Assembly: GCA_903813345.2 (NCBI GenBank)
Contig: CAIIXF020000001.1
Coordinates: 54,393,885-54,457,884 of the forward strand
Source of the DNA: Owenia fusiformis
Lineage: Eukaryota > Annelida > Polychaeta > Sabellida > Oweniidae
Length of the DNA stretch: 64,000 bases
Direction of reading: 5' to 3'
Shown piece by piece: positions 12,901 through 26,000 of this stretch. A program made the position numbers and the translations under genes. The notes under the pieces were generated by a model. That model was not told the origin of the DNA and did no database searches. It saw only the letters and a program-made list of their open reading frames with translations. The number at the start of each line of letters is the position of its first letter. Position 1 is the first letter of the stretch.

Positions 12901-14880
12901 CGGTACTAACTTCGACAATTAATTTAGATATGTGACCTACCAGATGTTTGAAAATCAAGGACTGGGAGTCTCATACTGCACCGGTTTTCTTCAAACTTGT
13001 ACCATTCAAAGCATAACAAAAATGCTCCTCTGTTGGAACATTACTCTGTTATACAGTCAGAGTCCTTACTTCAAGCGGCATTTTGGTCCCTAGCTGTGAG
13101 AAGGACAGGTGGGGATCCATAACGCTGCTAAAACGAGGGACTCTTTTCAATGAAGCAATGTACCAACAGAAAGGCAATGTTTAGGAAGAACCGTTCTAAA
13201 ATACGGTTCTAGTTTGTACAAAAACAGTCACATTCATACCTTCAACGTTCATACTACACAAATCATACGACTCTAAGACAATTACATATATAATGACAGC
13301 TTGCATAATGTACACCTGGAAAACAGACCCAACCGAACTGCCATCGATTTTAAATGGCCCCGAAATCCTAGAGATGGAAACGTGCATGCAGTAACATCTC
13401 CGCCACCTTAAATAAAAATAGCTTTAAAACGTCACGGTTGTCTATGCGATTAATACATTTTACCCATCTGTTCATGTGACACGCACACATCCACTCAATA
13501 TTCATTTTAAGTACATATTTCACAGAATGGAGTGAGATAAGTGTACTGCATTAGTACGGAAAATTATTAATAACAGACACTTCTCGGGCCTGTCTCATAA
13601 TATCTAAAAGGCGCCTCATTTCAAATGACAATGGCGTAAACCTACGGTACATCGACCTTGGATTATCAAAGATCAATAGTTATTGTGCGGACGTTGGTCG
13701 TATTTTTTTCTTGAAGCATATGCGATCCTTCCGGGGTACATGTATATAGACCTGTTGTATAGTGTATCGTACACATCCAGAAAGTTTTGATGTTACACTG
13801 ACAGTTACGTTCGTAGTTGTCATTGTGACTCTGGTGGAGTAGGCCTAAATGAAAAGTGGCATGAACTAAATCAATAAACAGCCGAAAAACATGTATTATG
13901 TTGTTGTAAAAAGTCGCGTCTCCAGGTTAACCCGATAGCCGACAGACGAAAGTTGCATTCGCGAATACAAGCTTACTCCTCACCAGTGCAACTGATTAAA
14001 GGGGCGACTAGGCCTGTAGAGAAAAAATAGGAAAATTTTAACTTTTTCTGAGCTATCAAGGCAACATTTGGCTTGACACCTTCTTTGACATACCTATTTT
14101 CTTAAAATGTATAGATAAACTATGTTCCAAGTTCGTTATAACTGCACTTTTCCAAATGTTCAACCAGCCTTGACGTTAGATTAGTCCTGAAATCGTATTA
14201 TGAGATGCTCATCTGGCGCATGTCTAAAATGATAATTAGTTAATTTCACCGACGTTATTTTAACCTACTGCACCATTTTCTTCAGGAAGTATAAATGGGA
14301 AGATAGTCATAAACTGCCGTAATGTCCCTACGGTTGATTTAATGGATATATGTTTTTTTCAAAACTGACGCTTAGTCTGTAGTCTTTGTTGCCCCTGATA
14401 ACTACAAATTGCCAAATACTTTATTTAAGATGATATAAAGAGAGTGAGTGTACTAAAAATGTGGGTCTCGTATCTGTTCAAACTTCTTAATTAACAAAAA
14501 ATCATGCATAATTTATTTCTGGTGTCTTAAATTACACTATTGTAAGTATGTGATGAAGTAAGATTAAAACAATTACCTAGCCTGGTCATAGCAAAGCATT
14601 GTGCTACATGTGCCCAAGTTTAAAAGAAAAATGTGCTAAATTCAAATCCGACTTTTTGGTCTATATATGCAAGGAAGAATTGTTAAGATATAAGCCATGC
14701 TCATTTGAAAGGTCTTTTTGTGCTTTTTAAGATTAAAAAAAATCAGAATATTGAAAAAATCTGGCTAAGTCAAGTGTTTTATTTTTTGACGTCGTGGACA
14801 TTTAAAAAAGGACATGTAGTGGATGTAACTGCTAATCACAAATATTTGCGAATTCCACAGAAACTAACTGAACTCCAGTT
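12901..14880. other. Gene-free stretch with one dispersed repeat
   Basis: Apart from the second copy of the dispersed repeat (13998-14080), nothing organised is recognised. No open frame shows a protein family signature. Confidence 0.45.
13998..14080 (+). repeat. Dispersed repeat, copy 2
   Basis: Same orientation and order of blocks as 4700-4783 (CCTGTAGAGAAAAAATAGGA, GAGCTATCAAGGCAACATTT). Upstream and downstream sequences differ between the copies, so only this ~85 bp core is shared. Confidence 0.85.
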
Positions 14881-15939
14881 ACACTGTTCAACAGCTAGAT
14901 GACTCCAACTGCAGTTAGTTTCATTCAAAATGGTGGCCAGAATTCGATTTCTTTAAACACCCGCGATATTGGAGAAAGGACGGGTGTCATTAAGGGCCCT
15001 TTTTAGCCCCCAAAGATATCTGATAATAATGCATATCATATTGAATTTCAGCGAATTTTGACCTTTGATGTTCACACAACAGTCATTTAAAGATCATATA
15101 CCATTTTTGGTGTTTTTACAAAAAATTCTTTATTTATTGTTGTCTAAGTAAATAATATATAAATATAAACCAATTTAAATGTATTAACATGTAATATATG
15201 AAATACTGAAGAAAAGATACGATTAAAATTATTTTCATGGAAAAGCACATAGGGCAATATTGGCAAAATGCAAATGCTATTTTGGTAGGTTCTGGGCTAG
15301 CAATGGGTACATTTCGACTGTGACTATAGTGGATTACTATTGACTTTTATCAACATCACAGGGCAACATTTAAGCAACTTAAATACAAGGAAAATCAAAG
15401 ATTTCCTCTCATTTCTAAAACGAGGAACAAAAACATGAATTCAAGGAAAATAAATGATGGCCTGTGCCAAAATATAACATATGAGAAGGTTGTGGCACAG
15501 TAAAGGATATGTATTGGATATCATATGATTTTAAATGATTTTATCTTCATCTCAGAGTTGATATCAATATCCTGCCAAGTTAGCATAGCGAATTAGCGCA
15601 GATATTGATATCAATGAGTGGATTAACACGATATCACAAAAATTCATAGGATGTTTTATTTATCCCATAGTTCACCTATAAAACTAAACAAAACATATCA
15701 AAACAACATCCATTCATTCATTCATTCCTGTGATGCCATATAATCACTATGTAACAAAACACATCATATTGGTAGTAGTTTTCAAATCCCTGGCAAAAGG
15801 TGACATCTGTGAAATATTTTCCGTATTCCAGAGCAACAGTGTCAAGATATAGGGACAGAAAATATTGACATTTTAAAAGTACCGTTTTTTTCGTTTTGTT
15901 ATTATGGAAAGTCAAACATGACTATAGATGATGTTTTAT

Positions 15940-16940
15940 GTAGGCATTTATGTATGATACTTAACCATACTCTACGAAGAATGGATGATTTTTGTAGGCA
16001 TTTATGTAGGCATTCTTAAAAAACGTTACTTTGCCTTAAAAACGTTACTTTATTGGACTTTAACTTTTCTCCTCGAAGAATGGATGATTTTATATTAAGC
16101 ATTTTCAAAACACAGTACTTTGCCAATAAAACGTTACTTTATTGGACTTTAACTTTTCCCCACAAAAGCCGGAATGTATGATTTTTTTATGAAGGCATTC
16201 TTAAAACACGATACTTTGCCTTAAAAACGTTACTTTATTGGTCTCTAACTTTTCTCCTCGAAGAATGGATGATTTTTAGGTAAGCATTTTCAAAACACAG
16301 TACTTTGCCAATAAAACGTTACTTTATCGGACTTAAACTTCTCCCCACAAAGAATGTATGATTTTTTATGTAGGCATTCTTAAAACACGTTACTTTGCCT
16401 TAAAAACGTTACTTTATTGGACTTTAACTTTTCTCCTCGAAGAAATGAAGAATGGATGATTTTATATAAGGCATTTTCAAAACACGTTTCTTTGCCTTCA
16501 AAACGTTACTTTATTGTACTCTAACTTTTCTCCTCGAAGAATGGATGATTTTTAGGTCGTAGGCATTTTCAAAACACAGTACTTTGCCGATAAAACGTTA
16601 CTTTCGTGGACTCTAACTTTTCTCCTCGAAGAATGGATGATTTTTTAGGTAGGCATTTTCAAAACACAGTACTTTGCCGATAAAACGTTACTTTCGTGGA
16701 CTCGCGTGGACTCTAACTGTTTCCATGCCAAGTTGTTAAAACACGTTACTTGGCCAGTTTATTCCTTCAAGTGTCGAACATTTTAGCCTGGCATTTTTAA
16801 AAAGCGTAACTTTGGCCGATTTCCGTAACTTTCTTGTACTCTTAAGTTTTCCTCCATCGAGCGTTGGTAAATTTTAGGTAGGCATTTTCAAAAAGCGTTA
16901 CTTTGGCCCTTTTCCGTTACTTTCTTGGACTTAAACTTTT
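15940..16940 (+). repeat. ~90 bp tandem array, left arm
   Basis: About ten units contain the ordered blocks CTCGAAGAATGGATGATTTT, TAGGCATTTTCAAAACA, AGTACTTTGCC, AAAACGTTACTTTATTGGAC and TTTAACTTTTC. Units are 85-95 bp and diverge towards 16700-16940, where the block becomes GCGTTACTTTGGCC. The orientation is opposite to the array at 18325-20215. Confidence 0.9.
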
Positions 16941-18324
16941 TTCGATGTGTAACTTGAAAATCAGTGAGTGGTATTACTAATTGTAAAAGATAAGATGGAC
17001 CATAGTGTAAAGAGAGGCTAGTAGTGTTTTTCCATCTATTAATTCACAACGAATCAAATGACCCGTTATAGAAACTTTTGTACAATGCCTAACTTTTGTT
17101 TTGGTTTGTTTCGTAGTTCGATGATCTTCCATGTTATTTTCGAAATAATAACATGGATGAAACTCCCTAAATAGGTACAGCTTTACTGCACGTTATACCT
17201 AACTATCTGTAATATACAATAGTTACGTCTTGTACGTATATATGTTAATCCCTGTTTATTTTTTTTTCATTTTCTGTTGCAATATGTTGGTTGCTTATTT
17301 AACGTTCAATGTACTCAATTAGGCGGTTAAAAGACCAAAGTGGGTCCTTTTTCATGAATGTACGTTAATTTATAGATTAGTTTAGCCGATAACAGTGTTG
17401 AATTACTTCAGAGTTGCAATTTTAGCGATTCATACGATAAAAGATCGATTCATCCCAAACACCCACTTTACCGGAAGGCGCTCTCTGACGTCCGCGCCAT
17501 TTAGGTCACTTATAACATGGCATTATTTTTCACTTCCCTTTATTAGTACGTTTGAATGCAACCATCTTAGACATAGATGCAATAATTTTAACCCTCTTTC
17601 CAAAACAAATATTCTTCTTTTCTTCATCCTAGGTCTGATGGTGTATCTTGTTTATTCGATTTTGTTGTGCCAAGTCATGTTGTACTGAGCGACATCTTTA
17701 TAAAACACAGTTTTCAATCCGACTATAAGTATGAGTAATTCATAAAGATGTCGTTCGCTTCAACTACATCTCATAAATGTCGAACTAAATCACTAGTTTT
17801 CAAGAATTATATACACATTGTATTATTAAAAACACGAGCTAACAAACAATACAATCGTTTGCATCAGAATATCAATGTATTTTTCCATTTAATATTGCAC
17901 TGTGGTCTTTTGACTGCTTTTTATCGACTGACGGAGACAAAACTGAAGTTCGTCAAAATGCGATTCAAAATCATCTATTGAGTACTTTGAATTTAAAAAA
18001 TAAGCAATCAAATGACCATATTGCAACTATATTTGGAGAAATAGAAACTTATGTACAAGGCCTAACTTTAGTATTTCAGATAGTTACAGCAAACGTGTGG
18101 CATTCAGTAATTTATTGAGTTTCATCCATGTTAATTTTTAGTGTCGAAAATGTCATGGCAGAGAAGCATCGAAATATAAGAGGCCACACATATGATAGCT
18201 AACTACAAAACAAACCAAAATAAACAAAAGTTAGGCCTCGTACAATTGTTTCTACTTTTACAAAATACTGTTCAATATCGTCCTTTGATTCCTTATTTTT
18301 TACATTCAAAATACTCAATCGGGC

Positions 18325-20215
18325 AAAAAAGTTAAAGTCCAAGAAAGTAACGGAAAAGGGCCAAAGTAACGCTTTTTGAAAATGCCTACCTAAAATTTAC
18401 CAACGCTCGATGGAGGAAAACTAAGAGTACAAGAAAGTTACGGAAATCGGCAAAAGTAACGCTTTTTAAAAACACCAGGCTAAAATGTTCGACACTTGAA
18501 GGAATAAAGTTAAAAGTATTACGTTTTACTGGCAAAGTACTGTGTTTTTAGAATGCCTACATAAAAAATCACCCATTATTCGAGGAGAAAAGTTAAAGTC
18601 CACGAAAGTAACGTTTTATCGGCAAAGTACTGTGTTTTGAAAATGCCTACCTAAAAATCATCCATTCTTCGAGAAGAAAAGTTAAAATCCAATAAAGTTA
18701 CGTCTTTAAGGCAAAGTACTGTGTTTTGAAAGTGCGTGCATAAAAATCATCCATTCTTCGTGGAGATCAGTTAAAGTACAATAAAGTAACGTTTTAAGGC
18801 AAAGTAACGTGTTTTGAAAATACCTGCATAAAAAATTATCCATTCTTCGTGGAGATCAGTTAAAGTCCAATAAAGTAACGTTTTTAAGGCAAAGTAACGT
18901 GTTTTAAGAAGGCCCTACATAAAAAAACATCCATTCTTCGTGGAGTATGGTTAAAGTCGAATAAAGTAACGTTTTACTGACAAAGTACTGTGTTTTGAAA
19001 ATGCCTAATATAAAATCATCCATTCTTCGTGGAGATCAGTTAAAGTCCAATAAAGTAACGTTTTATCGGCAAAGTAACGTGTTTTGAAACGACTACACAA
19101 AAATTCATCCATTCTTCGTGGAGAAAAGTTAAAGTCCAATAAAGTAACGTTTTTAAGGCAAAGTACTGTGTTTTGAAAATGCCTGCATAAAAAGCCATCC
19201 ATTCTTCGTGGAGTATGGTTAAAGTTGAATAAAGTAACGTTTTACTGACAAAGTACTGTGTTTTGAAAAGACTACACAAAAATTCATCCATTCTTCGTGG
19301 AGAAAAGTTAAAGTCCGATAAAGTAACGTTTTTAAGGCAAAGTACTGTGTTTTGAAAATGCCTGCATAAAAAGTCATCCATTCTTCGTGGAGTATGGTTA
19401 GAGTTGAATAAAGTAACGTTTTACTGACAAAGTACTGTGTTTTGAAAAGACTACACAAAAATTCATCCATTCTTCGTGGAGAAAAGTTAAAGTCCAATAA
19501 AGTAACGTTTTTAAGGCAAAGTACTGTGTTTTGAAAATGCCTGCATAAAAAGCCATCCATTCTTCGTGGAGTATGGTTAAAGTTGAATAAAGTAACGTTT
19601 TACTGACAAAGTACTGTGTTTTGAAAATACCTAATATAAAATCATCCATTCTTCTTGGAGATCAGTTAAAGTCCAATTAAGTAACGTTTTTAAGGCAAAG
19701 TAACGTGTTTGAAAATGCTTACATAAAATTCATCCATTCTTCGTGGAGTATGGTTAAAATCGAATAAAGTAACGTGGAGTGTCAAAATACTGTGTTTTGA
19801 AATTGCCTACATATAAAAATCATCCATTCTTCGTGGAGATAAGTTTAAGTCCAATAAAGTAACGTTTTTAAGGCAAAGCACCGTGTTTTGAAAATGCTTA
19901 CATAAAATTCATCCATTCTTCGTGGAGTATTGTTAAAGTCGAATAAAGTAACGTTTTACTGACAAAGTACTTTGTTTTGAAAATGGCCTACATAAAAAAA
20001 TCATCCATTCGTAGAGATCAGTTTAAGTCCAATAAAGTAACGTTTTTAAGGCAAAGTAACGTGTTTTAAGAATGCGTACATAAAAAGCATCCAATCTTAT
20101 TAGAGAAAACTTAAAGTCTATTAAGGTAACGTTCTAAAGGCAAAGTAACGTGTTTTAAAATGCCTGCATAACACATAATCTCTTCTTCGTAAAGATAATG
20201 ATTATATCACCAGGT
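18325..20215 (-). repeat. ~90 bp tandem array, right arm
   Basis: About twenty units read as the reverse complement of the left array (GTTAAAGTCCAATAAAGTAA, GGCAAAGTACTGTGTTTTGA, CATCCATTCTTCGTGGAG). Between about 19040 and 19650 the array has a higher-order period of ~179 bp (two units), with long stretches nearly identical. Open frames of up to 113 codons on the minus strand in this area merely reflect the repeat, whose two-unit period is not interrupted by stops in one frame. Confidence 0.9.
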
Positions 20216-20429
20216 TTCAACAGCCAAGGTAGCCAACGTTCCTTAATTACTTTTCATAATAACAAAACGAAATAAACAGTACTTTTAAAATGTCAATATT
20301 TTTTGTCCCTATATCGTGACATATATATTCCAGAGATATCACTTTTTCCATGCATTTGCAAAATATCATAAATATGTTTTCATGTTACCTAACAGAGCGG
20401 AAGAGAGCCCAACTATGGGATAAAGAAAA

Positions 20430-21650
20430 ACCAATAAGTAAATAGTTGAATTACCACTCCAAAAATATTAAATATGAGGGTTTAAAGAAAGAACTCATGT
20501 CTCACATTACCCAAACCCCAGATCCTCATATAATAATGTATATCAATGTTATTTAGAGGCAGGATTAAATATTGAGTGTGTAGCAATGGTCAATGCGATA
20601 TTTCCAGAGGGAATATCTTTTTTCCCTAGAAGCTGAACCCAAACTCATTCATGACATGGAAGCTAACTTGTTTTTTATTATATTTTTGTGATATAATACT
20701 TGAGATGAAATAATATGAGATTCATTCCTACAAGAGGATGGAATGAATGTGAACTTGTACATTGAACTATACTCCTTTTCTGAATAAATAGAACCATATT
20801 TTATCCAAGCCAATTAAGAAAACCAAGCCCAATGAGTGTAATTTATGCCCAGTTAAACTAACACAATAACAACTTTTTGTCTGGACTCACTTATTATGTA
20901 AGAATGAATTGTATTACTGTTTACTGCATTAAATGTCAAGTATACTATCTGTATTTAATTTCAAATTCCTATCTCACTTATCGAAGGTATACACGAAATG
21001 TTATTTTGAAACAAATTCAGCACAATCAAAACCATGTCCACATTATATGACAAATCCAAGATGGCTGCCACAATTTTAGATCCATGCACATGTGAAAAAG
21101 TTAGAAATACACATGAATCACAAGTCCCATCCCCAATAAAATGGCCAGTTTAAGGTTCTCACACATATCAACTCTATTCCTATATAATTTATATCTGTGG
21201 TAAGGCTTGTGATCTAGGTAAACTTAGCATGTTTATGTACCTCCTATCCTCTGAAGCTAAAAACAGAAATAGTGACTTCAATTGAGAAAAATGTATCTTA
21301 TGGGCTCCATATACATTTTGAGTGGATGTCCGGCTTAAGTTAGATGCTACTGTTAATCTGAGATTGAAAAGTATGTCTTAGTTTAGTCCTCAGCCTCTCA
21401 TAACCAATAACTTTGAGGTAATTGTGTTGTTACTGCAAAAACCTCTATTTCTTCATCACAAATCTACCATCTTTTGCATCTGTCAAAACCCCTCATTTCA
21501 TGTTAATTTTCAGATCTTTGCTTGTGCCATCATTAAATATATATATTCAACTTGTTATCCAGAATATTTTAAGAACTTTTCATGAGGTTTTTTATTTTCA
21601 CACTTTTGAAAAAATGACTAAGTCAGAGAATGGCCTCTTAATGGCATGTC
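20430..21650. other. Gene-free stretch within the right part of the inverted structure
   Basis: No coding or repeat feature is recognised between the inner mirrored block and the small MITE at 21653. The sequence is AT-rich. Confidence 0.4.
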
Positions 21651-21652
21651 CC

Positions 21653-21864
21653 CTTTAAAGTAAACGGCCTCACTTAGAATGACATTGACTGAACTTGATG
21701 ATGACGTAGGAATGACACTAAGTGAAACGATGGATGACACTAACTCTATGGAATGAATACATGAGTGGCCATCAATAGTGTCATCAATCGTGAATATCAT
21801 GTTTGAGTTAGTGTATCATCAAGTTCAGTTAGACTTATTATAAGTGAAGCCGTTTCCTTTAAAA
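21653..21864. mobile_element. Small ~210 bp MITE-like palindrome
   Basis: The left arm (CTTTAAAGTAAACGGCCTCA, then TGACTGAACTTGATGATGA, to about 21704) is mirrored by the right arm (TCATCAAGTTCAGT at about 21817 to AAACGGCTTCACTTATAA in reverse complement, ending in CCTTTAAA). Arms of about 50 bp surround ~110 bp. It lies just inside the right outer end of the large inverted structure and has no counterpart at the left end, so it is probably a later insertion. TTTAAA occurs at both borders and may be part of the ends or the target duplication. Confidence 0.7.
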
Positions 21865-21966
21865 TTCTCAATTAATGCGGGTGTCTCAGCATTCTTTCCA
21901 GAATTTTGGCCACCATCTTGAATGATACTAACTGTTGTTAGAGACATCCAGCTGTTGAACAGTGAG

Positions 21967-22860
21967 TTATATATCAAATTAGTAGTCCCTATCTAATGAC
22001 ATTATATGATGACATGTCCATGTTTTGGGCACTAGTCTTCCATATTTCGCGCAATAATATGCTTAATTAGTAGTTTTCAAAATTTACATCTGATTTCTAA
22101 CTGTCCACTGAGCATCATGATAATCTACGGGAAAATTGAAATTGACACCATGAATAATTTTGAAGCCATTTGACACGATTCAGTTTCTACTTTATGGATA
22201 CCCTGTATGATGCTTGTAGCGTCAGCCACAGAGTTAAAGTTTGTATATTAATTAATCAATAGATGTCAGGGGTATATCATTCGTAAATCTAAATAGATTT
22301 ATTACATGGCGACATCTATAAAATGATAAAAATGGAGTGGAATAATTCAAGATCGATCGTTGTTTATTTCAGATTCCAAATGAAATTAATTGAACCTTTC
22401 TTCCCTATTCTAGAGAAAGGACATTGCGAGCTCAGTTATCAGTGTCCCGATGTCTCATGTGAGCAATGAAATGGTCGATGAAGGTGATGATGATGATGAT
22501 ATTATCTGTGTGAGATTTATGACGCCTTTATAGAGAAAATGGTGGCCATATACTTTTAATGTTCATTGAGCGAGAAGTTTTGAAAATAATTAGTGCAATG
22601 ACATACGTTCATAAGGAATAGTTTTGCATCCAACTCCGAGTGACAGCATGTTCACTCCCCTTCAAAGGTTTGACAGCCGAAAGTTTGCAATTTTACCCGA
22701 TCAGTTATATTTCGTAGTTATGTAAATAAACCCGTGTGCTACGAAATGATCACTTGTAAGAAATGCTTAGGTATGATACATAATTATGGGTGTACGAAAC
22801 GAATACAATTATAATTTCCATAATTTTGTTGTATAAATACTGCCCAAATAAACATAAAAA
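21967..22860. other. Intergenic, 3' flank of the 23 kb gene
   Basis: Nothing organised is recognised, apart from a short GATGATGATGAT run near 22483-22500. Confidence 0.4.
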
Positions 22861-22867
22861 GTTCGAA

Positions 22868-22873
22868 TTTATT
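22868..22873 (-). promoter_or_regulatory. Candidate polyadenylation signal (AATAAA)
   Basis: AATAAA on the minus strand, 144 bases past the TAA stop of the 1172-residue protein gene. It is the nearest canonical signal downstream of that stop that I located. Placement is inferred. Confidence 0.45.
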
Positions 22874-23016
22874 TTTCTGAGATATAACGTTGCCTACAAA
22901 ACATTGTATGTACACATATTACGAATACCTAATATTCAAACAAAAACGTCTCAATTCACGATACCTTTTGTAGAAACATTTTAAATTAACTTCACAATGT
23001 AAGATGTGTTTACAAT

Positions 23017-26000
23017 TTAACAACCTTTATCAGATGTTTTGTGAATAGTAGGTTCTTCCTGCTTTTGGCCAGAGGTATCGAGGATGTCTCCCATAGATCT
23101 CATTTGTTCATGAAGCATTTTTATCTGTACCTTCAAACCGTCCATTTGATCTCTGGCCACTTGGAGCTCGCCATTGTTTGAAGGCATCTGTTGGACGGTT
23201 AAGGCAGAATCACTCTTGGAATGAGCCATCCTGTGATTTGGAGGTTGATTTAACTCATTTGGAGGGACATATTGTGGAGGAGTCTCCATTTCTGCTGGTT
23301 GATTTTTCAACCATTGCGACACATAGTCCGTTACGGGTATGTCCCCACTACTTTTAGACATCCCAACACTAGGATGAAACACATCCCCATGTGGACCATC
23401 CAAGTTGTCATTTTCCTCCGTGAGAGGAATAAGTGCACTCGAAGGATCACGCTTCAGTCTATGACTTGACACGTCCCTTGTTTGTCGTGAAGGATTCACG
23501 AAATTGTACGGCTGATCCATCCTTTCTGGGGGAGATTCATTCTTAGGTGGATCGTCAAAGGGGGATGGTTCTGTATATGTTTTTGTGATACTGAATTCTA
23601 CAATTCCATCGTCATCGTTTTCATCACTTTCTGGTGGATACACAAACTCAGTTGATCTCGTTAAATCACCCTTTTCAACACGGGATTTTGCAGCCATTAG
23701 TAAGTCATAGACTTGATCCTGTGGCATGCGACTCACTGGTGGCGGGCGTTCGCTCTCACTGGCATTGTACGTGCGTTTAAGAGCAGCATGTTGATTTCTT
23801 TGTATATCACGTTTAGACTGATCAGTAGTCCAAATATTACCTGTGATAATGTCTGGTGTATTGGATGGGGTCTCTAGAAAATCGCCCTTTCCCTTAATTA
23901 TATCCTCAGATGCATTCCACAAAAACGCCGCTTCAAATTCTGGATCAATTTGACCTACAACTTTAAGGTCAGAGTTATTTTGTTCCCATTCTTTCATGCG
24001 ACTTTCAAACGAATACTGTGTTGACGGTTGCGGTTTCTTCGCACAGTTCTCAAATGTCTGCGGTGGAGACGAACAGACTTGAGGTTTTGCTGATACAAGT
24101 GGCTCCAATTGCACTTTGCTTGAAATTGGGCATCGAGGTTTGGAAGATGCAGTCTCGCTGAATTTATGAAGTTGTGCAGAACCTAATTTGGGTGATTGAT
24201 TTTCCTGCTTTATTTCTGATACGCGTTCGTGTTTAATTTCTTGTGAAAATATTGGATTATAGGTATACTTGACCTTTTCTGTACCGGCAGTTTCGTGTGA
24301 AGTGACATTTGGGTTTTCTTGAAGGGACCGAGGCTGTTTTGGGGCATTGTTTTTTTCTACTTGATGAGGTTGTGAAGAGCCTAATTTGGGTGATTGATTT
24401 TCCTGCTTTATTTCTGATACACGTTCGTGTTTAACTTCTTGTGAAAATATTGGATTATAGGCATACTTCACCCTTTCTATACGGGCAGGTTCCTGTGAAG
24501 TGACATGCGGTTTTTCTTGAAGGTGTGGAGACTGTTTTTGGGCGGTGTTTTTTTCGAGTGTGTTAGCTGGAGATAGGTTAAACACAGCACGAGATATGTC
24601 TCTCAATGCTTCATCAATCCGCTCTTGTAACGTTCCCTTGGGATCGAGTAATTTGTCATATATCCCTTTATTTATATCCTTCCCAGAAGACGAAACATCG
24701 GTTTGTTGCCCAGAATTCGAACACTGTGATTTAGGACTAGATACATTTCTTACAAATACATATTGAGACTTGTATTCTCTCAATGCGCGTTCAGCCATTA
24801 CTTTTAGACTATCGCAATTCTGAATATTTACATTGACATTCGGGATATCAACCAACTTAGTAGTTTGTTTTAATCGTGCCTTGTTTGATATATTCTGAGG
24901 GTTTGCCCTTTCAATGTTATTTGTACATATGCGTTGAAGAGTAGCAGGAGAAGCATCTAAATCTTCATAATGTGATAGTTCAGCGGCTGTTAACACTTCT
25001 TCGTTGATATTTGCATTTGCTTCACTATTTTCACTTGCATTTCTGAACTCTTTAGATAGAGTTGCATGTTCATTAGATATTTCAGAATTATGTTTAAGCA
25101 TCATATCTTCTGTATCAATATTATCATCAACTACAAGCTCTTCAGTGGCACGAGCAACTTCTCTCGATAATGTTGGAGTTGAGACGTTGTCAGGTCTAGC
25201 AACGCCACTAGCCACAGCCGCACAATACTCCCTTGCAATTGATGTATCAGATGGACTCACGTCATCTGTGGCCTTTCTGTATTCATTTGACAGTGTAGGG
25301 CAGCTATACGGGTCAAACTGATTATCAACACTAAGGTTTTGTTTACTGCAGCGTTCAGATCTTTTAGAGCGAGATCTTCGTTTGGACTTTATTTTGCCTT
25401 TTTGTCCATCTTTCGCTGTCACAGCCCTTTGTTGAGGTTGGGCTTCGTCTATTAGAGCCTGGAAAAAATATGGAGTACCCCCAGGGGACAGATGAGCTCC
25501 ATAAACTCTGTCAATGGCCAATTTTGCGACATCTCTGTTTCCAGGTCGGGCTTCAATTTCATTGCTATCAAAGTCAATTTTCAAATCATCAGGGTTATGA
25601 GCAAGTTCATCGTTCACATGAACGTCGTTGCCTTCATTCGAAACGGAGATATGTAATTCACGAAAGGTGTCATTGAAAGGCAACGCTTCCTCTTGATCAT
25701 CAATAATTTGTATTTCACTTTCTTCATACGTTTCAACAGTTTCAACTGGAGTTTTCAACTGTTTTGACTCAACATCCAATCCTTCGGCTATAGTCTTCAA
25801 TTGCTCCAGAGTGTCATCGATGTTAACGACGGGTTCATCGTCCCGTTCGACTATACTTTCAACCTCTTCAGACACAATAACATGTTGCTCTGCAACCCTA
25901 AGGACATCTGGTACAGAGGATGTTGAGATGGGGTGGTGATCAGTTGATTGAGTGTTTTCTGAGGGTGTGCTCGGAGGGGTTACTGGTGATTCAGTTGGTT

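Larger units (their letters stand above)
14881..21966. mobile_element. ~7 kb nested inverted-repeat (foldback) structure
   Basis: Several blocks on the left are mirrored on the right in the expected order. The outermost block 14881-14965 (ACTGTTCAACAGCTAGATGA, TGGTGGCCAGAATT, ACACCCGC) matches the reverse complement of 21876-21966. Next, 15655-15676 (TTTATCCCATAGTT) matches 20408-20427, and 15825-15915 (AAAATATTGACATTTTAAAAGTAC) matches 20250-20345. Inside these, head-to-head arrays of a ~90 bp unit occupy 15940-16940 and 18325-20215, and 17090-17180 is mirrored by 18090-18255. The mirrored order suggests one large foldback element or a palindromic duplication. Arm divergence is high in places, non-matching sequence separates the blocks, and no transposase frame is present. 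Confidence 0.65.

Noticed and set aside
19005-19649. Overlapping minus-strand frames of 65-113 codons with repeated cysteine-containing segments
   Set aside because: They follow the ~179 bp higher-order satellite period and repeat themselves exactly; the composition is that of the repeat.
15940-20215. CRISPR-like array
   Set aside because: Units are contiguous ~90 bp satellites without unique spacers, and the DNA is clearly animal with spliced genes.
22480-22505. GATGATGATGAT microsatellite as a coding Asp-rich tract
   Set aside because: No open frame or splice context surrounds it.
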